Below, piece by piece: positions 1 through 6,597 of a stretch of DNA of 12,743 nucleotides. The DNA comes from Cephalothrix spiralis (Eukaryota > Nemertea > Palaeonemertea > Archinemertea > Cephalotrichidae), in assembly GCA_032353305.1 (NCBI GenBank), contig JAUCNG010239968.1, positions 1 through 12,743 on the forward strand, read 5' to 3'. Positions within the stretch are counted from its first letter, which is position 1. Each line of letters opens with the position of its first letter. The notes beneath the pieces are model-generated. The model was not told the origin of the DNA. It was given only the letters and a program-made list of their open reading frames with translations, and ran no database searches. A program made the translations under genes and the position numbers.

Positions 1-698
1 GTTTCTATTTACACTGGTCGCTTGCGATGCAATTTGATCACGTGTTCGAATTTCACTGATCGAAGTCAACGTGGAGGTAGCGATCTTGTAATAATAAATA
101 TTACTGTAATTGGAAATTGTGTACATGTAGTTCAATCTGAATAATTCGATTTTCTTGTAATTCGAATAAACACATTGATTTTTCCGAAGGACCTTTGAAT
201 CAATCTGCCCAATAGAGCAAAAATTCCATTTTGATTTTAACAGACCATACAGTTTTAGATTTTTGGGAAATTGCACTTTAGCGATTTAAAATGGAATTAG
301 GGCTGGGGAGATTAAACTTTTAAATCTTTCGGGGATGAACAGATTTGCGCTTAATTCATTTGGAAGGGAAGGCCATGTTCTTTCCAGTGACCACTCGGTC
401 GCGATCGTACTGTATATCAAGCTTCTGAGCGTCTGTGAAAGTAGCAGCGAGGTTAAACAACTCACTACCCGCAAAAGCTATAGGCTTCTGCTACCCGCTA
501 ATATGCATTAATGGCGCTCTTTTGTACAAGTTTTAGCCCTCGTAAATTTTCCCGTCCAATTGTGTATTGCCAGAATTCTCATCAGATATGTATACATTTC
601 TCATAAAATGGAATAACAAAGCAGTCTCTCAATGTAATAGCTAATATCTTTCTCCACGAATGAACTTATTCTTATTATCGACGAAAATCCCTTTTCAG
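1..698. other. Rabaptin upstream intron, 3' part; no exon seen
   Basis: This stretch precedes the first visible rabaptin exon and should be the 3' part of an intron, because that exon begins with two bases that complete a codon from upstream. The acceptor is cttttcag at 691-698. I see no upstream rabaptin exon. A short inverted pair (AATTCCATTTT near 221, AAAATGGAATT near 288) and a possible LINE relic at 286-474 are the only structures noted. Confidence 0.5.
286..474 (-). pseudogene. Possible relic of a LINE reverse-transcriptase C-terminus
   Basis: The minus-strand frame ends with a pattern RTWPSLPNEL, about nine residues, then RFKSLI. This resembles the conserved C-terminal tail of many non-LTR retrotransposon open reading frames (R-x-W-x-x-LP...FK-S/R-x-L), which lies after the reverse transcriptase domain. 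The frame opens with TTG rather than ATG, has no recognisable reverse-transcriptase motifs upstream and covers only about 60 codons, so at best it is a 3' fragment. Short pattern matches like this can arise by chance, so the call is tentative. A protein search against arthropod and mollusc LINEs would decide it. Confidence 0.25.
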
Positions 699-902
699 AC
701 GAACTCAAAGCTGAGCTAGGAAAATGCCTTACCCTGGAGTCTGATTACAACGAATTACAAGTCGCCAATAGTCTTCTGGTTGTTGAAATCGAAGACCTTA
801 AGACAGTCAACTTATTAGCTGAATCGAGTAGGGAGAGTGAAGCGGAAGTTCTACAGCGTAATTACGAAGAAGAATTGGCTACGTTTCGGCATATAGTGAA
901 AG
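699..902 (+). CDS. RABEP1: Rabaptin exon a (first visible exon)
   Basis: The acceptor is cttttcag at 691-698 and the donor is AG|GTAAG at 902/903. The exon starts with two bases finishing a split codon, then reads 67 codons beginning ELKAELGKCLTLESD and ending FRHIVK, plus one base. It is continuous heptad coiled coil. The segment QRNYEEELATFRHIVK aligns with the part of rabaptin that precedes the KE(T/S)-starting helix. Intron 1 follows in phase 1. Confidence 0.85.
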
Positions 903-3900
903 GTAAGATTGGTACATAATAATAATATGTACTCAATAACACTGCTTTATTTATAAATATTGCTTTTAAACAGGCCCGAGAACAGTTTGGAAGGAGATAT
1001 TTATTGGACCGACGTGCATCGAACATTTTTTAATTTCGAAGTCTAAACTGTTCAAAGGCCGATCAAAAGCCAAATACACATAGTTGTTAGCGTCATTAAA
1101 TTTATCATCTCAGAACTAAACTTTGTACAAAATTTTGCAATGAGATAGTAAATAAAAATATCACGATTTCACTTAAATTTAGTCTCATCCAAGTGCCTAT
1201 AGCTAGAGGTGCTCTCTACTTATGCACAGTCAATTGAATGCACGGGGGGGGGGGGTGCAGGGAAATGTAAAAAAACCGACGCTTCGGGCGATCCTAGCGC
1301 TAGAAATCGGTGGATCGCCCCGATCCACTGAACCCCTTCAGAGCTAAGTCCCCGGGTGGGGTAGCGGTTCATAGCGATCTAGAGCGCAATTTGTTTTTAT
1401 ATAGTATCTAAAAATAACTTTTATAAAGCTGAAATTTAGCGATCGAGAAAGTGTCCTCGCCTGCGAAGCCTAGCACCGCTTTGAGTGATCCTAGTGCTAG
1501 CGCTACGCAGCGCTTTCCCGGCCCAGGTATTCCCGGCACCCCGGTGCATTTCATTGACTGGTGCATTAGTTATAGATCATATCAGATGATCGTTGACACT
1601 TTACCCCATTACACTGTTTTGTAGATCGTGCTAAACAGATGTGTTTAAGTACTCATTGGCTAATGCTACAAGATATTCTTGAAGATATCGTCAGTGATCG
1701 TCTGAACGATCTATTACTAGAAGAGAGCACCTCTGACTATAGGCACTTGGTCTCATCCTGTCATCCTGACCTCATAATTAAGTTTTGAGCAGGGGCTCCA
1801 TTACTAACCATTACTTACTGTTAGTAATGGAGCCCCTGGTTTTGAGGTAAATTATTTTCGCGTCCGATCTTAATCCATAATAAAATATTTATTTAATATT
1901 TTTAAGAATCTATGAACGATGCCGAAAGTGCGGTACAAGAACAGCTGGACGATGACCGGAAGACGAAAGAAATGTTGCAGACTGAAGTAACGGACTTGAA
2001 GAGTAAATTGAAACAAGAAAGGTATAGTAGGATCATGCATATGTCGTCCAAGTACTACCGTCTGGTAATCAAAATCCGTTCCCATTCATGTGGAAGATGC
2101 TCATTACCATACACGAATGGCAATCTGTGTCAATAAGTCAGACAGCTGCGGTGCTCGAAATCCGCCAGCGGGGATCGTGGTTTATGCCTGCATTGAAAAT
2201 TGAAATAAAAAATTCAGTGGATTTTGAGATTACGCATGCGCTGTTCATATTTCGCACTGCACATGCGAAAATCGAAAAAAACGGATTCTTGTCGGTTAGG
2301 ATCATGCTTCTATCTGTTGGTAATACATTTATATAGCCTAAAACCAATATTTGCTGAGAACATCGGTTCCAAAAACTCAACATTTATGACATTAGATATC
2401 TCAGTAACGGCTTGGTTTAGGCTATATAAATATATTACCAACATATAGAAACATGATCCTAACCTACCAGAATCCGTTGTCATTTTTCGATTTGCGCAGT
2501 GCGAAATATCTCAAACTCCACTTAATTTTTATTCTAATTTTCAATTTAGGGGAGGAAACGATCCCGCTGGCGGATTTCGAGCCCGCAGCCGTCTGACTTT
2601 TTGACACAGATTGCCATTCGTGCATAATGACATGCAATAAATATCCATGGAACATAGATTTAATAAAAATTTCTATGTTCTTCTACGTAACCTCTTATTT
2701 TCCTGGACTGACTCAGCTACGGTACGCGTAACATAACCTACGGTAGAATAACCCAATGAGAAAATCCTTTACCAAAACTGACTAAACTATGGTACGGCTA
2801 CCCCCAAGTTACAGTACATGGAGGGAAGATACTAATTAGCAAGAGGGCATAATAACATTTTGAAAATCTTTTTTTTTAAACATTTAAATGATAGAAATCT
2901 TACAAGAGCATACATTCTTAGCATCTTAAACTCGGGGACTTGCTATATTTGCGCCCAAGAGGCCCAATCCCCCAAAGTCAATTCTAATCGCGTGGTCATA
3001 ATATATGAGGGTCATATTGGGAGGTCTGTTTTACGGATTACGATATAAATTTAGGCCTTTTTACGTAATTACGCTATAGATTTATGCCCTTTTACCGATT
3101 ACGTTATACCTCAGGTCTTTTACGGATTACGTGATAGAAAAAACATTTTAGGCCTTTTACGTTTTACGCGAAGAAGAAAAAATGTTCACGTCATACTTTT
3201 TAGTGCCGAGGAATCGCTGAACGTATAAAGTGAAGAGAGATATTTACGTTTTACGAACGTTTTACGACTGTTTGCATTAGAATATCGTTTTACGGTTTCC
3301 GTTTACGTTAGAATGCCGTTTTATGGTTTCCGTTTACAAGAGAATGTCATTTTACGGAACATGTTATGCTGAACGAAGTCAAACCTAAAGATGTTCATCA
3401 TCCATGTAAATATATAAAACATTGAAAAGTCAGAAAATGTATGACAATATTATTTATTATATCATGTTCTACCTATTCCTTTATTACTTGATAAATATAC
3501 TGTCTGAGGAAGGTCGAACTGACCAAAAGCTAACAGTTGATTTACAGTAATAGTCTGTGTTGTTGGACTTATTTTTAACCCATATATGTAAAAAATAACA
3601 AACGGACTGATTCCCTCCCCCTCCCCCTTTCGATAAACAGCTTAATGTATCCTGTAGAGATATAAACACAATAATCAGTATTTGTTATATGAGTATGATC
3701 GAAAAAGAAGTTAAGAATTTAAAATTTTTATTATTGTCTAACGTTTTTGGCCTATACTAAGGCTCATCATCAGTCAGAGACTGATTTATAATTAGAGACT
3801 GATTTATAATTATAAATCAGTCTCTGATGATGGGCCTTAGTTAAGGCCCGAAACGTTAGACAATAATAAAATTTTTAAAATTTTAAAATTCTTTTTCGAT

Positions 3901-6053
3901 CTTAATCATTGTGGATTTTGTAGCCTATTTTATTTTCTGAAAATGTACGTAAGATTATTTCTTCGGAGCATTCTAATGTGCCCCTAAAACCTACTTTTGT
4001 TGATGTTATTATTAGAATATGACTATTGACCGAAAACATATGATGATTCATGAAATTATTAGTCCAGAAAGTTTAGGTATCAGAGCAGATCTCCAAACCA
4101 AAAATTATTGATCAATATCTGTACCAGCTGGAGCAAAGAATTATTTTATTTTTGTATTAAGATCTATTATCTGTTCTATCTTTTTACAGGGATGGTTTTT
4201 TGGCTAACATCGCAAAGTCAATGAAAGGTATTGGTGTCAAAGTTGGGTCGGCTGCAAATAGTATGTTAGATCCGGAAAATTTAGAGGATAGCATGAAAAA
4301 GGTTAGTGAATTGGATTAAACATTTTACTTAAAAAGCCAGATGTCCTCATATAGTGACGTAATTATGAATATTTTAATAATTGCAAAAAATACGCCTTTG
4401 AGAGCATATATGGTTTATACTCATGAATTAAACAGATTTGGTGTAGTTCGGTTCATAACTAAGGGAGCTACGATGATTCTCCCGAAGAACCTCTGGTTTC
4501 ATTTTACCCACCCTTAATCCTGCTTAATCCAATAGTAAATCGAGAGAATGCTATTTTCAATCACTCTAAAATTGATCTCGTATATTTTCAGTGTATTTCA
4601 ATTTTTAAAAAAAGAAACAAATTTTGAATTGTAAATTAAAAAGGAAATTTAAAATAATTAAAAAGTCATAAAATATCACATTTCCAAGAATCACATTTTC
4701 GAGAAAGGACGTTCATTTGGGGAATTTGAACATTTTGGGGGATTGATGTAGCTCAGTTGTTGTAAGACAGATTTGCACCACATTTATTTAATTTGAAAGA
4801 TATTACCATGATCTCTCTAGTGATCATTAACAGCGATATGGTCATTTCATAATTAAGTCACCATATGACGTCACCTGGCTGTTTCTCATAATATTTTAAC
4901 ACCCTGTATATGGACCATACATGTCTCCCAGTCAGCTCGCTAGCTCAGTTAGAAGGATTTGACTCTTTGCTTTATCAGGAAAATGTCATCACAGCCATAA
5001 TATTTTTAAGGAGAACCCCTAGGAGATTCCGACATGCGAAGTACCCTGAAATGAAGGGGTCGGACTATGTCCTCCTAAGTGTATGTACGTACTGGAACTT
5101 GATATATAAAGGAATCGTTGAAAATATCTGACAGTTCATATTATTATTTTTATACAATTTTTATGGGATTTATTACAGGTTAGGGGATTTTTCTTGTATC
5201 TTAATATTTTTCGGGACTTTTCAGAGCTTTGTGATTTCTGGACCAAAGGTTTGTGTTTGAATTATCACAGAGTGATTGTAAATATTTTCTGTGTCCGACT
5301 CCTCGCTCTGATATATATATAGCAAGCCTTTGATTTAGCTTTCGCCTCCCAATCCTCAGTATTGGGCCAGTGATATATCTTGGGTCATATTTAGACTGTC
5401 CCAATATTATGGAAAACAGCCAGATGACGTCATACTGTGGCTTAATTATGAATATTTTAATAGTTGCAAAAACCCCCCTTTGAATTTGGTGCAGATCGGT
5501 TCAAAACTAAGGGATATACGATGATTCTCCCAAAATACATCTAGTTACATTTTCCCCATCCTAAATTCCATACTAAATCGAGAGAATGCTATTTTTGATC
5601 CATCTAAAATTAATCTTGTTAACATTTTCAGTGCATTTCAATTTTTAATAATTTTTTTAATATAAAGTAAATTGAATGAAAAATTAAAAAGTCACAACAA
5701 TTGTTTGTTTTTCTTTTATAATGGGATTTACTGCCTACTGGGGAAATTGAACTTTTTGGTCCTTAGGGGAAATTTATGTAGCTCAGTTGTTAATAGACCG
5801 ATTTGCACTATATTTATTTTATTTAGACTAGCAGCGATACGGTCAATTCATAATTAAGTCACAATATGACGTCATCTGGCTGTTATACATTTTTTGGGAC
5901 ACGCTGTATATTTATATATTTATTTCTTTCCATTAGGCTCAAGAAGATGCTGAAATTCTGCGGTCGGTCGTTGAACCCTTAGAGGATGAAATTGCCTTCC
6001 TGAAACAACAACTTACGGAATCAATTAGCCGATGTGATGAATTAGAAGCTCAG
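699..6053 (+). CDS. RABEP1: Rabaptin (Rab GTPase-binding effector protein), internal part, four exons
   Basis: Exons 699-902, 1907-2021, 4190-4301 and 5937-6053 join without a stop into 182 complete codons. Rabaptins are cytosolic coiled-coil effectors that bind GTP-loaded Rab5 (and Rab4) and the exchange factor Rabex-5 on early endosomes, promoting tethering and fusion. The spliced product is charged, heptad-rich and Pro-poor. The diagnostic match is in the last two exons, where ENLEDSMKKAQEDAE is followed by LRSVVEPLEDEIA and a LTES..R..ELEAQ segment, which parallels the N-terminal Rabaptin domain of vertebrate RABEP1 closely. YEEELATFRHIVKE in the first exon fits the WREEVASLQ-type segment just before it. 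This portion should correspond to roughly residues 90-230 of a protein of about 850 residues, so start and stop both lie outside the window. Splice phases are consistent (1, 2, 0) and no frame is broken, so the gene looks intact. RABEP1 and RABEP2 cannot be told apart here; most invertebrates have one rabaptin. Confidence 0.9.
1189..1750. mobile_element. Non-autonomous DNA transposon (562 bp), 29-bp TIRs, TCTCAT target duplication
   Basis: The left end (1189-1217) and the reverse complement of the right end (1722-1750) agree at 27 of 29 bases, both starting CCAAGTGCCTATAG. The hexamer TCTCAT occurs immediately outside both ends (1183-1188 and 1751-1756), which fits a 6-bp target-site duplication. 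A second inverted pair lies inside: ATGCAC.AGTCAAT..AATGCAC near 1222-1243 and its complement near 1540-1568. The arms are therefore asymmetric, with about 150 bp extra on the right. The interior is GC-richer than its surroundings and holds a G12 run (1244-1255) and two copies of GATCCTAG.GCTAG (about 1290 and 1487). No transposase frame is present. The superfamily is not assigned. Confidence 0.75.
1244..1255 (+). repeat. Homopolymer G12 tract
   Basis: Twelve consecutive G residues lie in the subterminal part of the 562-bp inverted-repeat element. The matching position in the opposite arm has only a short CCCC run, so the tract probably grew after insertion. It is likely to vary in length between individuals and between reads. 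Confidence 0.9.
1790..1838. mobile_element. 49-bp hAT-like micro-MITE with 8-bp target duplication
   Basis: Two perfect 19-bp inverted arms, CAGGGGCTCCATTACTAAC at 1790-1808 and its complement at 1820-1838, enclose an 11-bp loop. The octamer GTTTTGAG flanks it on both sides (1782-1789 and 1839-1846). An 8-bp target duplication and TIRs starting CAGGGG are typical of the hAT superfamily. The arms are identical, so insertion is probably recent. There is no coding capacity; it would need transposase in trans. The RNA would fold into a stable hairpin, so it could instead be read as a structured intronic element, but the flanking duplication argues for transposition. Confidence 0.8.
1907..2021 (+). 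CDS. RABEP1: Rabaptin exon b
   Basis: The acceptor is TTTTTAAG at 1899-1906 and the donor is AG|GTATAG at 2021/2022. Two bases complete the codon left by exon a (G+AA, Glu); 37 whole codons follow (Ser-Met-Asn-Asp... to Lys-Gln-Glu), plus two bases. The product is highly charged coiled coil (QLDDDRKTKEMLQTEV...LKSKLKQE). The exon is wedged between transposons: the micro-MITE ends about 60 bp upstream and a foldback element begins about 56 bp downstream. Confidence 0.85.
2078..2653. mobile_element. Foldback element with ~260-280-bp inverted arms
   Basis: The left arm (about 2078-2363) and right arm (about 2397-2653) are imperfect reverse complements separated by about 30 bp. Shared landmarks in arm orientation are CACGAATGGCAATCTGTGTC, then AGTCAGAC.GCTGCGG, GCTCGAAATCCGCCAGCGGG, ATTGAAAATT, TTCGCACTGC, GTTAGGATCATG.TTCTAT and ATATAGCCTAAA. 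Both arms begin GTTCC. Short open frames here are repeats read on both strands (a His-Glu-Trp-Gln-Ser-Val-Ser stretch appears twice) and are not genes. I cannot see a convincing target duplication. It could be a foldback MITE, or two copies of one SINE-like repeat inserted head to head. Confidence 0.7.
2570..2616 (-). promoter_or_regulatory. tRNA-like A and B boxes in the foldback arm (possible Pol III promoter)
   Basis: On the minus strand, TGGCAATCTGTG (2616 to 2605) partly matches the A box. GGCTCGAAATCC (2583 to 2572) closely matches the B box GGTTCGANNCC and sits in a T-arm-like hairpin, GCGGG, a 7-base CTCGAAA loop, then TCCGC (one G-U pair). The spacing of about 33 bases from A-box start to B-box start is tRNA-like. 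The other arm keeps a similar box at 2150-2163 on the plus strand. No complete tRNA can be folded, so this would be a tRNA-derived SINE head at most. Confidence 0.3.
3029..3170 (+). repeat. Degenerate tandem repeat, ~30-bp unit (TTTTACGGATTACG type)
   Basis: About four and a half copies of a unit TTTTACGGATTACG.TATA..., often ending in AGGCC, follow each other. Starts are near 3029, 3058, 3089, 3117 and 3154, and lengths vary from about 28 to 37 bp. The copies differ by substitutions and small indels, so the array is old. It has no coding capacity. Confidence 0.65.
3240..3358 (+). repeat. Tandem repeat, 31-bp unit (CGTTTTACGGTTTCCGTTTA type)
   Basis: Two adjacent 31-bp units beginning CGTTTTACGGTTTCCGTTTA near 3285 and 3316 are followed by a partial copy and preceded by degenerate copies from about 3240. 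All are built on the words TTTACG and GTTAGAATG. The TTTTACG core is shared with the array at 3029-3170, so both probably derive from the same repeat-prone sequence. Confidence 0.65.
3499..3537 (+). ncRNA. Degenerate minimal hammerhead ribozyme relic
   Basis: ACTGT (3499-3503) pairs perfectly with ACAGT (3533-3537) as stem I. CTGAGGA (3504-3510) fits the conserved CTGANGA core. GGTC (3512-3515) pairs with GACC (3521-3524) as stem II. The next core element, expected to be GAAAC then GTH, reads AAAAGCTA and is therefore mutated. The order matches the hammerhead at 3820-3861, so this is probably a decayed Penelope-type repeat. It should be inactive. Confidence 0.45.
3697..3901. mobile_element. 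Penelope-type inverted-repeat relic (205 bp)
   Basis: The ends GATCGAAAAAGAA (3697) and TTCTTTTTCGATC (to 3901) open two inverted arms that share AAAATTTTTATTATTGTCTAACG and a GGCC...CATCATCAG region. The centre has a small direct duplication of AGAGACTGATTTATAATT. Each arm carries a minimal hammerhead motif facing outward, intact on the plus strand (right arm) and damaged in the left arm (the GAAAC core reads AAAAC there). Hammerheads lacking a normal stem III are known from terminal repeats of Penelope-like retroelements, which are often found inverted. No reverse transcriptase or GIY-YIG frame is present, so this is a terminal-repeat remnant. Confidence 0.65.
3820..3861 (+). ncRNA. Minimal (stem III-less) type I hammerhead ribozyme motif
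   Basis: The order is GTCT (stem I, 3820-3823), CTGATGA core (3824-3830), one T, GGGCCTT/AAGGCCC stem II with AGTT loop (3832-3849), GAAAC (3850-3854), GTT (3855-3857), AGAC (stem I, 3858-3861). Stem I and stem II pair perfectly. Stem III has no loop: ACGT can only pair with a second copy, the arrangement of Penelope-associated minimal hammerheads that cleave as dimers. Cleavage would be expected after T3857. The T at 3831, between core and stem II, departs from the standard fold. The motif lies in sense orientation in rabaptin intron 2. Confidence 0.7.
4190..4301 (+). CDS. RABEP1: Rabaptin exon c
   Basis: The acceptor is TTTTTACAG at 4181-4189 and the donor is AAG|GTTAGT at 4301/4302. The first base completes the Arg codon split after exon b, and 37 codons follow. 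The first half (FLANIAKSMKGIGVKVGSAA) is glycine- and small-residue-rich and is a likely break in the coiled coil. The second half (DPENLEDSMKK) begins the conserved rabaptin NLE..MKKAQEDAE motif completed in the next exon. The exon ends in phase 0. Confidence 0.88.
4334..4910 (+). mobile_element. Inverted-repeat DNA transposon (MITE), copy 1, left tip lost
   Basis: It is homologous along its length to 5389-5910, sharing AATTATGAATATTTTAATA, CTAAGGGA, ATGATTCTCCC, AAATCGAGAGAATGCTATTT, TGTAGCTCAGTTGTT and CATAATTAAGTCAC. The right end (ATATGACGTCA.CTGGCTGTT... to ACCCTGTATA at 4910) mirrors the left end (GCCAGATG near 4336). The outer ~30 bp of the left terminal repeat is missing. It carries insertions relative to copy 2, for example about 30 bp near 4400. 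No transposase frame is visible. Confidence 0.75.
5389..5910 (+). mobile_element. Inverted-repeat DNA transposon (MITE), copy 2, both ends present
   Basis: The inner terminal repeat is CAGCCAGATGACGTCATA..., continuing to CTTAATTATGAA on the left (from about 5417); its complement ends with ATGACGTCATCTGGCTGTT on the right. Outside this, the left end reads ACTGTCCCAA and the right end TTGGGACACGCTGTATA, so the full inverted termini are about 60 bp. The tip resembles TACAGGGTGTCCCAAA ends common in arthropod repeats. The left tip is degraded and no clear target duplication remains; a TA duplication is possible. The right end lies 26 bp from the rabaptin exon d acceptor. Confidence 0.75.
5937..6053 (+). 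CDS. RABEP1: Rabaptin exon d (last visible exon)
   Basis: The acceptor is TTTCTTTCCATTAG ending at 5936 and the donor is CAG|GTACGT at 6053/6054. The exon is 39 complete codons, phase 0 at both ends, reading AQEDAEILRSVVEPLEDEIA and then a segment ending SRCDELEAQ. This is the most conserved rabaptin segment in the window and the main basis for naming the gene. It is coiled coil with regular hydrophobic heptads. Confidence 0.92.
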
Positions 6054-6597
6054 GTACGTTATTATATTTGCATTGGTCATGAGATGTTATGGTGTGTTTC
6101 GAGGGACAGTTTGAAATCAGAGGGTTGCTTATTTAGTTCCTACGTACTAATTAATTTCTTAGAGGCTATTAATTTTAGAATGATTTACCAAGAACCATAC
6201 CATACTATATGGGAGTCAAATGTAGAAATGCTCCACATAATGCGTTACCCCAATACCCTATTCCATCATTCTATATTCCTCTCAATCAGATTGAAAAAAC
6301 AGAAGTAAGATATTTTCTCATCACCCATTACAGTTATGGAAATCAAACTAATAGTATTATATAGAAGAAATGTTAATTGATATTTTGGTTTTCATTTTTG
6401 AAAAAGAAAAAAAGAAAAATGAATTGAAAATTTGCGATTTAAAGTATAAATTAAAGTAACGACAAAATTTCAAAATTTTGTACAGATAACTTGTTTGATA
6501 TGTATTCTAGACACTGTCTTCAGGTGTTTGGGTTTAAAATGAATGTCAAAAATAGTTCATAATGAGAAAAGAACTCCGTGTTGAATATGATAAATGA

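Larger units (their letters stand above)
903..1906 (+). other. Rabaptin intron 1
   Basis: The intron runs from GTAAG at 903 to TTTTTAAG at 1906, 1004 bp. The first ~285 bp hold nothing recognisable. The rest is mostly two transposon insertions (1189-1750 and 1790-1838). The 60 bp between the second insertion's target repeat and the acceptor must carry the branch point; its pyrimidine tract is weak and A-rich. Confidence 0.8.
2022..4189 (+). other. Rabaptin intron 2
   Basis: The intron runs from GTATAG at 2022 to CTTTTTACAG ending at 4189, 2168 bp. It contains the foldback element 2078-2653, tandem arrays at 3029-3170 and 3240-3358, a hammerhead relic at 3499-3537 and the Penelope-type inverted repeat 3697-3901. 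The stretch 2654-3028 shows only a short palindrome (GAACATAG...CTATGTTC, about 2650-2680) and two similar ACTGACT..A.CTA.GGTACG segments about 70 bp apart (near 2707 and 2776). The stretch 3902-4189 shows nothing beyond the acceptor. Confidence 0.8.
4302..5936 (+). other. Rabaptin intron 3, bracketed by two transposon copies
   Basis: The intron runs from GTTAGT at 4302 to TTTCTTTCCATTAG ending at 5936, 1635 bp. Copy 1 of an inverted-repeat element starts about 32 bp after the donor and copy 2 ends 26 bp before the next exon, so nearly two thirds of the intron is transposon. The roughly 480 bp between the copies (4911-5388) hold no gene; a tRNA-D-arm-like word CTAGCTCAGTT near 4940 is the only feature noted there. 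Confidence 0.8.

Noticed and set aside
1912-2136. A 74-codon + strand open frame as a separate small gene
   Set aside because: Its first part is rabaptin exon b; beyond 2021 it reads through a GT donor into intron.
2088-2655. Several 62-82-codon frames on both strands
   Set aside because: They lie within the inverted arms of one foldback repeat and share the same words in mirrored positions; there is no protein-like composition or starts.
3029-3358. A CRISPR-like array because of ~31-bp repeats
   Set aside because: The units are contiguous and degenerate with no unique spacers, in a eukaryotic intron.
4920-5100. A tRNA gene starting at the TAGCTCAGTT word near 4940
   Set aside because: No B box or acceptor pairing at a suitable distance; the only GGTCGG word is over 100 bases away.
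4910-5860. Frames at 4910-5131, 5201-5404 and 5672-5857 as small genes
   Set aside because: Transposon or intron sequence; low-complexity composition, no homology and no splice or start support.
6500-6540. A further hammerhead on the minus strand (CCTGAAGACAGTG)
   Set aside because: There is a CTGAAGA core but no GAAAC element and no convincing stems.
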